A stretch of DNA of 5,030 bases from assembly GCA_946886675.1 (NCBI GenBank), contig CAMPIZ010000161.1:1-5030 (forward strand). The letters are read 5' to 3'. Under the pieces are notes generated by a model that had not been told where the DNA came from, did not search any database, and saw nothing but the letters and a program-made list of their open reading frames with translations. The position numbers and the translations under genes were made by a program. This DNA is from an uncultured Flavobacterium sp. (GTDB lineage Bacteria; Bacteroidota; Bacteroidia; Flavobacteriales; Flavobacteriaceae). Of the stretch, positions 1 through 5,030 are shown one piece after another (the stretch's first letter is position 1; every line of letters starts with the position of its first letter).

Positions 1-15
1 GGCTGGCTTTTATGC

Positions 16-72
16 GAATGGCTTAAGCTTTATTTTTCATAGCAATTTTTCAAAATTTTTGCTAAGCCATTC
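16..72. repeat. Long-armed inverted repeat in the left intergenic region
   Basis: The arm GAATGGCTTA at 16-25 is exactly complementary to TAAGCCATTC at 63-72. Skipping the single A at 26 extends the stem by two pairs (GC 27-28 with GC 61-62), giving 12 pairs around an AT-rich loop of about 32 nt. Neither side is followed by a run of T, so this is not a standard intrinsic terminator. It lies downstream of the small lipoprotein gene and could be an mRNA 3'-end structure, a non-coding RNA segment or a tiny MITE-like remnant. No target-site duplication is visible at its edges. The repeat is seen directly; its function is unknown. Confidence 0.6.
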
Positions 73-107
73 AATAGAAATAGTAGTTTCCTTTTTCATT
101 TATTTTT

Positions 108-139
108 AATTTCCATGAATATTCATGAAAAATTTCCAT
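108..139. repeat. Palindrome flanked by a 9-bp direct repeat
   Basis: CATGAATATTCATG at 114-127 is a perfect 14-bp palindrome. It extends to 110-131 with one mismatched pair (113/128). The sequence AATTTCCAT occurs at 108-116 and again at 131-139, so direct repeats bracket the palindrome. It begins immediately after the stop codon of the lipoprotein gene on the minus strand. It could be a weak 3'-end hairpin or a binding site for a dimeric regulator. AT-rich DNA yields palindromes by chance, so the function is uncertain. Confidence 0.45.
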
Positions 140-613
140 CTAATTGTTTTTTTCAAAAACTAGAGTATCAGTACCACCGTTACCTCCGCTCACATCAATC
201 AGGCTTATTTTTGCAGCCGTTACTTCAACAATATCCCAGTCGTCTGTTAAATCTGCAAAGTCAGCAGGCGATGTAAAGCCAATATTGAAATCAACATCAT
301 TGCTTGGGCTGTCGTCATCACTACTGTCATCATCCGTTACAGACCATGTTCCGGTTTGTGTAGTATCGCCGTTTACGGCTGTAAGTACACCGTTATTACC
401 AAATGTAAAATTGTAATTGGTAAAATGGTTCGTTTCATCATTACCGGAATCTATAAAGGACGTTATCCTCCATGTACCGCTTTGGGCCGCATTTACAACC
501 TCAGTAATGTTAGCATTATTTACTGACGGACTGTCGTCGTCAGAACTGCAGGACATTAAGCTACCTGAGCATAAAACTCCTGCCAAAGCAAAATTTAAAA
601 TCAGTTTTCTCAT
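140..613 (-). CDS. Small lipocalin-like lipoprotein, probably surface-exposed
   Basis: This 157-residue protein begins with a lipoprotein signal peptide: MRK, a hydrophobic stretch to about residue 20, then the lipobox L-M-S-C with Cys22 as the acylated residue. The following SSDDD resembles the acidic lipoprotein export signal described in Flavobacteriaceae, which sends lipoproteins to the cell surface. From about residue 44 the body has GTWRI, a predicted beta-strand stretch with NFTFGNNGVLTA, and a second GTWSV. The end carries SGGNGGTDTLVFEK. This matches, from memory, the lipocalin-like domain of many flavobacterial lipoproteins, for which no ligand or reaction is established. An acidic loop at about residues 94-104 repeats SSDDDSPS, the same eight residues found right after the lipid-anchor Cys. 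The start is the first ATG after a well-placed promoter, with an AT-rich leader of roughly 30 nt and no Shine-Dalgarno sequence. The protein-family call is from pattern only; lipoprotein status is strong. Confidence 0.88.
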   Translation of the reverse strand: MRKLILNFALAGVLCSGSLMSCSSDDDSPSVNNANITEVVNAAQSGTWRITSFIDSGNDETNHFTNYNFTFGNNGVLTAVNGDTTQTGTWSVTDDDSSDDDSPSNDVDFNIGFTSPADFADLTDDWDIVEVTAAKISLIDVSGGNGGTDTLVFEKNN

Positions 614-651
614 AGTTTAAATAGTTTAGGTGATATTATAGTTTCGTTACT

Positions 652-681
652 CAAATGTATACTTTTTTTAATCACCTCCAA
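652..681 (-). promoter_or_regulatory. Bacteroidota-type promoter of the small lipoprotein gene
   Basis: On the minus strand TTG (679-681) is followed by a 19-nt spacer and then TACATTTG (652-659), matching the Flavobacterium consensus TTG-N17-23-TAnnTTTG. Transcription would start near 645, leaving an untranslated leader of about 30 nt before the ATG at 613. The -33 element lies inside the last codons of the upstream lipoprotein gene. The small lipoprotein can therefore be transcribed independently even though the two genes are collinear and 54 bp apart. Confidence 0.72.
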
Positions 682-1363
682 CAGCACTGCATAAAGGTGC
701 ATATTGGTCTATAACGCTAAGTAAAACTTCATTATTATTACATCTGACTTCATTTCCTTCGGGAGTTATTACAACAACCGGAAAAGCAATTTCTGCCAGT
801 ATATTTTCCTGCATATTATTTAAAAAACCATACAGTTCTATATCATTTTCCATAACAGCCACGTCGGCTATCTGGTTTGTTATATCATATAGGTTTATTG
901 ATAGCGGATATTTAAAATTTATGCAATCAAGCCCTGTATATGCAGCACTTATACATGCCGCGGCTTCCAGCCATTCTGCATTATTTTCAATTATCTGCTC
1001 TGTATAATCCGTATATACAACAGTTACAGGGAACTGATGTGTTACTTCGTCCTCATCTGTTGAAGATTGTTCGAATATATCCTCAATCAATTCAAAATCT
1101 GTCTCTCCTTCAATCGTAACAGCTTCTCCGTTAACCAAAACCTGTACAGGAAGCTTAACCGAAAAACAGCTTGTACTGTCTAAAATATTGTCATAGCTCA
1201 TCGGGTTTTGTGCTATCCTCAGCATCTGTTCCGCAAGCACAGAACCTGTAATTATATTTTGTGAGCCATCTTCCTTAACGTTTACCTCTTCGTTCTGGCA
1301 GGAAAACAGTAACAATGCTGCCATTGTAAAAAAAATACATACTTTTGCTTTGTCAGGCTTCAT
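668..1363 (-). CDS. Lipoprotein with four diverged ~41-residue repeats
   Basis: This 231-residue protein of unknown function has a type II signal peptide: basic residues K2, K5 and K7, a hydrophobic core, then L-L-F-S-C with Cys22 as the lipidated residue. CQNEEV follows, with acidic residues at +3 and +4 that fit a flavobacterial surface-export signal. I read the mature part as four weakly similar units starting at LPVQV (71), FPVTV (111), YPLSI (152) and FPVVV (194). Each is a hydrophobic residue-Pro-aliphatic strand, a polar turn, a second strand, then an acidic or Asn-rich segment running into a helix-like stretch. The conserved prolines (72, 112, 153, 195) are spaced 40-42 apart. Five further Cys residues (66, 137, 147, 208, 225) lie near the repeat borders and could pair in the periplasm or outside the cell. 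Repeats of this style occur in other flavobacterial lipoproteins, but I know of no assigned role. The gene is divergent from the sigma factor operon, so co-regulation is possible but not shown. No consensus promoter was found upstream. Confidence 0.85.
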   Translation of the reverse strand: MKPDKAKVCIFFTMAALLLFSCQNEEVNVKEDGSQNIITGSVLAEQMLRIAQNPMSYDNILDSTSCFSVKLPVQVLVNGEAVTIEGETDFELIEDIFEQSSTDEDEVTHQFPVTVVYTDYTEQIIENNAEWLEAAACISAAYTGLDCINFKYPLSINLYDITNQIADVAVMENDIELYGFLNNMQENILAEIAFPVVVITPEGNEVRCNNNEVLLSVIDQYAPLCSAVGGD

Positions 1364-1420
1364 AAATATTTTACCGTTTTCGGATACTAAAACAGTTAAA
1401 GAACAAAATTCCCTACCTGT

Positions 1421-1447
1421 TTTGTAAAATTTTTATAATTTCACAAA
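1421..1447. promoter_or_regulatory. Imperfect palindrome in the divergent intergenic region, candidate operator
   Basis: TTTGTAAAATT (1421-1431) and AATTTCACAAA (1437-1447) form 11-bp arms with one mismatch around a 5-bp spacer. The element ends 19 bp before the sigma factor ATG and starts about 58 bp before the divergent lipoprotein ATG. It sits where an operator or a promoter controlling both sides would lie. No clean TAnnTTTG element was found in this gap for either direction, so one or both genes may use an alternative sigma factor or an activator. Its AT-richness makes a chance palindrome possible. Confidence 0.4.
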
Positions 1448-1466
1448 CAATATCCCAAACCCGAAA

Positions 1467-1988
1467 ATGAAAAACAATACTATTTCCAGCATTTGTGAAG
1501 AACTGATATTTTCTAACTTTTTCAACTCTCATGTGAAAACGTTAAAAAACTATTTGTTCTATAAATTTGGAAACGAAGAGCAGGCAGAAGACGTTACACA
1601 GGAAGCTTTTATAAAGCTTTGGGAAAACTGTGCAAATGTGCCTGTTGAAAAAGCAAAATCCTTTATATATACTGTTGCTAATAATACTACACTAAACCAG
1701 ATAGCACACCAGAAAGTAGTACTGGAATATGCAAAAAAGCATAACTCTGCCAATGTTACACCGGAGAATCCGGAATTCCTGATGGAGGAAGACCAGTTTA
1801 AGGCAAAACTGCAAAAGGCAATAGCAAAACTTTCGGAAGCGCAGCGTTCCGCCTTCCTGCTACATCGCATTGACGGAAAAAAATATTATGAAATAGCAGA
1901 AATTCTGGGTATTAGTGTAAAAGCCGTTGAAAAAAGGATACATGGCGCCCTGGTAGAACTGAGAAAAGAAATTGAAAATTTAAGGTAG
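1467..1988 (+). CDS. ECF-family RNA polymerase sigma factor (FecI-like)
   Basis: This 173-residue protein has the normal length and two-domain plan of an extracytoplasmic-function sigma-70 factor. Region 2 spans about residues 20-85 and includes the acidic EEQAEDVTQEAFIKLW segment, which in this family contacts core polymerase and begins -10 recognition, followed by KSFIYTVANNTTLNQIAHQK. A variable linker covers about 86-112. Region 4 spans about 113-168 and contains L-S-E-A-Q-R-S-A-F and the helix-turn-helix YYEIAEILGISVKAVEKRIH, which would read the -35 region. It acts in the cytoplasm, presumably held by the FecR-like protein encoded 51 bp downstream and released when the receptor signals. 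The start is the first in-frame ATG giving a full region 2; the upstream DNA is A-rich with no Shine-Dalgarno sequence. The family call is firm. Its target promoters are unknown, though autoregulation of its own operon and uptake genes is usual for such loci. Confidence 0.95.
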   Translation: MKNNTISSICEELIFSNFFNSHVKTLKNYLFYKFGNEEQAEDVTQEAFIKLWENCANVPVEKAKSFIYTVANNTTLNQIAHQKVVLEYAKKHNSANVTPENPEFLMEEDQFKAKLQKAIAKLSEAQRSAFLLHRIDGKKYYEIAEILGISVKAVEKRIHGALVELRKEIENLR

Positions 1989-2039
1989 GGTATTTTTAAC
2001 CATAACTGTTTACTACACAAAGCAAATAAGCAAAAAACC

Positions 2040-2948
2040 ATGAAAGAGGATATAAAATTAGCGAAATGGCTGGCGGGAGAGATGGATGAAAGTGAGCTGA
2101 AAGCATTTGAATCTTCGCCAGAATTTGACACTTACAATAAGATAAAACAATATTCGGCACAATTAAGTGCACCCGAAACCGATACTGATGACTTATACAA
2201 TCGTATAACTGCAAAAAGAAACAGAGAAACCACAAAAGTTAAACGTTTACACAGCCCATGGCTGGTGCGTATTGCAGCCGTGCTTGTTATCGCGCTTGGC
2301 CTTACCTTTTATTATCAAACTACAAATATTACAACCGAAGTTGCCCAGGCTGGCGAAAGAACAGAATTCCTATTGCCTGATAACTCATCCGTAATTCTTA
2401 ATTCAGGATCACAGGCTGAATACAAGTCATGGAACTGGAATAAAAAAAGGAGCGTAGAGCTTGAGGGCGAAGCTTTCTTTAAAGTTGCCAAAGGAAAAAC
2501 CTTTGATGTAAACACTTCTCTGGGAACAGTAACCGTTGTAGGAACACAGTTTAATGTTAGAGCAAGGGATAACCGTTTTGATGTAACCTGCTATGAAGGA
2601 AAAGTAAAAGTAACTTATAATTCTGCAGAGGTTTTTTTATCTCTGGGTGAAAATGTTACCTTTGAGAACGGGGAAAAAATTCAGATTCCTGAAACCACTG
2701 ATATACAGCCTGAATGGATTAACAATGAAGTTAACTTTGAAAAAGAAAAGCTTGCTAATGTTTTCAAAGAGCTTGAAAGGCAGTATAACATAAAAATTCA
2801 GGCAGAAAACATTTCTCCGGAAGAAACATTTAATGGTTCATTGCCTACAGATAACCTTGAGGAAGCATTAGGAATATTATCTACTACTGCTAAACTAAAA
2901 GTTATAAAGGCAGATAAAGGTACTGTTATCCTTTCATCGGCAGAATGA
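2040..2948 (+). CDS. FecR-family anti-sigma factor with C-terminal DUF4974 domain
   Basis: This 302-residue single-pass inner-membrane protein should bind the neighbouring ECF sigma factor and relay the receptor signal. The cytoplasmic N-terminus (1-73) has the LAKWLAGEMDESELKAFE pattern typical of the anti-sigma segment in Bacteroidota FecR proteins. One transmembrane helix lies at about 74-91 (WLVRIAAVLVIALGL). The periplasmic FecR domain covers about 101-195, with LPDNSSVILNSGS, LEGEAFFKVAKG, FDVNTSLGTVTVVGTQFNV and YEGKVKV. The C-terminal DUF4974 domain covers about 231-298 and contains LANVFKELERQYNIKI. This last domain shows the same sequence pattern as the STN domain at the start of the downstream receptor. 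Length and domain order are standard, with no truncation. The ATG is preceded by A-rich sequence without a Shine-Dalgarno motif. Its TGA stop overlaps the receptor ATG, so the two are probably translated together. The identity of the released sigma factor follows from gene order, not from the sequence of this protein alone. Confidence 0.96.
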   Translation: MKEDIKLAKWLAGEMDESELKAFESSPEFDTYNKIKQYSAQLSAPETDTDDLYNRITAKRNRETTKVKRLHSPWLVRIAAVLVIALGLTFYYQTTNITTEVAQAGERTEFLLPDNSSVILNSGSQAEYKSWNWNKKRSVELEGEAFFKVAKGKTFDVNTSLGTVTVVGTQFNVRARDNRFDVTCYEGKVKVTYNSAEVFLSLGENVTFENGEKIQIPETTDIQPEWINNEVNFEKEKLANVFKELERQYNIKIQAENISPEETFNGSLPTDNLEEALGILSTTAKLKVIKADKGTVILSSAE

Positions 2949-5030
2949 TATTAGACAAAAGGCTGTTTTTATTTCTCACACTATTTTTTTTTTTCGTCCA
3001 TGCAGCACGCAGTCAGGACACTAACAGCACTTTGCCTTTAAAAGATATCCTGAGAAAGATAGAAAAACAGCATAATGTAAAATTCAGTTACCTGGATTCC
3101 CAGATAAGCGGTTTTAAAATCTCCCCCCCTCAGGAAAATTCATCACTTAAAGATAAACTTGATTACATTCGTATTACCACAGGCCTGCATTTTAAGATTT
3201 TTGGCGACTATATAAGCATTTACACACCGGTAAACAAAACGCTTATTTGCGGCTATGTAATAGATGATAAAGATATTCCAATTGAAGGTGCACTCATTAA
3301 ATACCTTAATAATAATGACCATGCCCTAACCAATGAAAAAGGATATTTTGAATTACTGCGCCATGATACTGACTATCTTGAAATAAGCAATGCCGGATAT
3401 GAGACTATAACCTTCAGTGCAAAATCATTTGATGACTGCCGCACTATTGTATTGGGACTAACCCTTACAGTATTAGAAGAAATAGTTGCAGAACGATACC
3501 TTACCACCGGTATTACCAAAAAAAGTGATGGCAGCCTGGTAATGAAACCCAGAAAATTTGGTATCCTTCCCGGCCTTACAGAACCCGATGTACTGCAAAC
3601 CATGCAGCAGTTGCCAGGTGTAAACAGTATAGATGAAACGGTTTCTAATATTAATGTACGTGGAGGCACACACGACCAGAACCTTTTTTTATGGAACGGT
3701 ATAAGGCTCTTTCAAACAGGACATTTTTTCGGTCTTATTTCCGCTCTTAATCCAAGCCTGCCCCATCAGATTACAATTTATAAAAACGGTACCAGCGCAT
3801 TTTATGGTGAGAGTGTTTCCAGCGTAGTTGATATTTCTTCCCGCTCACAGGATATTGATGAAAACAGTTTTGGTATAGGTGCAAATATGATAAATGCCGA
3901 TTTCTATTCGGTTATCAAACTATCAGAAAGATCAGGAATGGAGCTGTCGGCCAGACGGTCTTTTACAGATATACTGGATCTTCCCACCTATAGCAAATAT
4001 TCCAACAGGATTTTTCAAAACACTGTGGTAACCGGATTAAACAACAGAAATGATGTAAACTATAAAAGTGATAAAGAATTTTACTTTTATGATTTTACAG
4101 GGCAGTACCATCATAAAATAGGAGATAAAAACGATCTGTTTATCGATATTATCGGTATAAAAAATAATCTTGATTTTACACAGGGTACTATTACCTCTAC
4201 AAATGTGGTTACCAAAAACAGCAGCCTTTCCCAGTTAAGCCTGGGTGGATCGGCAACTTTTAAAACAAACTTGAATGAAAACAATGATGGTGAAATAACC
4301 GTTTACGGCTCTTATTACCGTGTAAACGGAAGAAATGAAGCCCTGCTTAACAGCCAGGTACTCGAACAGGAGAATACTATTTTAGATGCGGGACTAAAAC
4401 TATCCAATATAACTGCTGTGGAGCCGGGTGTATGGGTAAAATACGGTTATCAGTACAACGAACTTAGTATAAAAAACAGGGATATGGTTAATACACCTGA
4501 CTACAGCCGTACAGAAAAGAATATTTTACGTACACATGCACTTATAGGAGAGCTGCAGTATGACCCCGAAGACGAGAAATTCTACACCCTTTTTGGCCTG
4601 CGTGCCAATTATCTTGAACAGTTTTCTATGATGCTTTTAGAACCCAGGGTACAGCTTAATTATACTTTTAATAACCGTTGGAAAATAGAAGTCCTAACAG
4701 AGGTAAAAAGCCAGTCTACCTCGCAACTTGCAGAAGTCCAGCAGGATTTTTTAGGTGTTGAAAAAAGAAGATGGGTACTGGCCAATGATGAGGATATCCC
4801 CGTACAGCGCAGCAAGCAGTTCTCGGCAGGATTGTATTACAGGAATAAAAGCTGGCAGGTATCTATCGAAAATTTCTACAAAAAAGTAGAAGGCATAACA
4901 ACACCGGAACAGGCTTTTCAAAATCAGCTTGAGTTTCTAAACCTTACAGGCAGTTACAGGGTTTTTGGTTCAGAATTCCTGGTACAAAAACAATTTCATG
5001 GTTTTTATTCATGGTTAAGCTATACATGGA
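2945..5030 (+). CDS. TonB-dependent receptor with N-terminal STN signalling domain (partial, runs off right edge)
   Basis: The frame is open from the ATG at 2945 to the window end: 695 codons with no stop, 3' end missing. It starts with a signal peptide (MILDKR, then a Phe/Leu-rich core, probable cleavage near residues 20-24). The STN domain follows at about 31-93, then a carboxypeptidase-regulatory-like beta-sandwich at about 101-160 (ICGYVIDDKDIPIEGA, TNEKGYFEL, ISNAGYETI). EEIVAERYLTTGI near 178-190 lies where a TonB box is expected. The plug domain at about 205-300 includes VLQTMQQLPGVNSIDE, NVRGGTHDQNLFLWNGIRL and NGTSAFYGESVSSVVDIS. The remainder consists of alternating strands of the outer-membrane barrel. 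The STN domain marks a transducing receptor that both imports a ligand using TonB energy and signals to the FecR-like protein. It resembles FecA-like transducers rather than typical SusC proteins, and no SusD gene is seen. The ligand cannot be inferred. The start overlaps the preceding stop as ATGA. An 11-T run lies in the signal-peptide codons and a 7-C run within the STN codons. Confidence 0.94.
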   Translation, partial: MILDKRLFLFLTLFFFFVHAARSQDTNSTLPLKDILRKIEKQHNVKFSYLDSQISGFKISPPQENSSLKDKLDYIRITTGLHFKIFGDYISIYTPVNKTLICGYVIDDKDIPIEGALIKYLNNNDHALTNEKGYFELLRHDTDYLEISNAGYETITFSAKSFDDCRTIVLGLTLTVLEEIVAERYLTTGITKKSDGSLVMKPRKFGILPGLTEPDVLQTMQQLPGVNSIDETVSNINVRGGTHDQNLFLWNGIRLFQTGHFFGLISALNPSLPHQITIYKNGTSAFYGESVSSVVDISSRSQDIDENSFGIGANMINADFYSVIKLSERSGMELSARRSFTDILDLPTYSKYSNRIFQNTVVTGLNNRNDVNYKSDKEFYFYDFTGQYHHKIGDKNDLFIDIIGIKNNLDFTQGTITSTNVVTKNSSLSQLSLGGSATFKTNLNENNDGEITVYGSYYRVNGRNEALLNSQVLEQENTILDAGLKLSNITAVEPGVWVKYGYQYNELSIKNRDMVNTPDYSRTEKNILRTHALIGELQYDPEDEKFYTLFGLRANYLEQFSMMLLEPRVQLNYTFNNRWKIEVLTEVKSQSTSQLAEVQQDFLGVEKRRWVLANDEDIPVQRSKQFSAGLYYRNKSWQVSIENFYKKVEGITTPEQAFQNQLEFLNLTGSYRVFGSEFLVQKQFHGFYSWLSYTW
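2984..2994 (+). repeat. 11-T homopolymer in the receptor signal-peptide codons
   Basis: Eleven consecutive T encode Phe14-Phe17 of the receptor signal peptide. Losing one T brings the TAA at 3039-3041 into frame, and gaining one brings the TAA at 3022-3024 into frame. Either change removes the whole receptor. Such a tract is prone to polymerase slippage and to sequencing length error. Whether it varies in the population cannot be seen from one sequence. Confidence 0.7.

Noticed and set aside
71..139. A 22-codon minus-strand reading frame starting directly after the stop of the small lipoprotein gene (TAGATG).
   Set aside because: It has no recognisable motif, is very short and overlaps the palindrome. 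The start follows the stop by chance-level spacing, and nothing supports translation.
144..620. Plus-strand open frames opposite the small lipoprotein gene.
   Set aside because: They are antisense shadows. The minus-strand frame has a signal peptide, a lipobox and a matching promoter.
1345..1374. Possible plus-strand promoter for the sigma operon: TTG, 19-nt spacer, TATTTTAC.
   Set aside because: The -7 element misses two consensus bases (TAC instead of TTG at the end) and the site is about 100 bp from the start codon. It is too weak to call in AT-rich DNA.
1559..2235. Minus-strand open frames across the sigma factor and the anti-sigma start.
   Set aside because: They lie opposite strongly recognisable sigma and FecR coding sequence, and their Ser/Cys/Phe-rich translations look like antisense artefacts.
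3373..3673. Minus-strand open frames opposite the receptor plug region.
   Set aside because: The plus strand encodes a well-matched TonB plug domain across the same bases, with the frame open through the whole region.
2945..5030. Reading the receptor as a SusC-type polysaccharide importer.
   Set aside because: It has an STN domain and a FecA-like transducer layout, and no SusD gene is visible. Its single carboxypeptidase-like domain is common to many Bacteroidota receptors and does not identify SusC.

Overview
The window looks like a chromosomal piece of a Bacteroidota genome, most likely a Flavobacteriaceae member close to Flavobacterium. The evidence is its AT-rich composition, two lipoproteins with flavobacterial-type signal sequences, a TTG-N19-TAnnTTTG promoter, start sites without Shine-Dalgarno sequences, and the FecR/DUF4974 plus STN-receptor architecture typical of this phylum. 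No RNA gene, insertion sequence or CRISPR array was seen.

Layout. Positions 1-139 are non-coding and contain a long-armed inverted repeat (16-72) and an AT-rich palindrome (110-131). Two minus-strand lipoprotein genes follow. The first (140-613) encodes a small lipocalin-like lipoprotein. The second (668-1363) encodes a 231-residue lipoprotein that I read as four diverged repeats of about 41 residues. A promoter for the small lipoprotein overlaps the 3' end of the larger gene. A 103-bp divergent intergenic region (1364-1466) with an imperfect palindrome separates the lipoproteins from a plus-strand operon. That operon encodes an ECF sigma factor (1467-1988), a FecR-type anti-sigma factor (2040-2948) and a TonB-dependent receptor (2945 to beyond the right edge; 695 residues visible).

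The plus-strand operon is a complete cell-surface signalling relay. A ligand would bind the outer-membrane receptor, whose periplasmic STN domain would contact the C-terminal domain of the membrane-anchored FecR protein. That would release or activate the sigma factor, which would then transcribe uptake genes. The C-terminal domain of the FecR protein and the N-terminal domain of the receptor share a visible sequence pattern, so the contact may be between related domains. The receptor start codon overlaps the fecR-like stop codon (ATGA), which suggests translational coupling. Its signal peptide is encoded across an 11-T run in which any single-base slip ends the protein within about 35 codons, making the receptor a candidate for phase variation.

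The ligand cannot be read from the sequence. No SusD-like gene is visible, but the region downstream of the receptor lies outside the window. Whether the two divergent lipoproteins belong to the same regulon is unknown.
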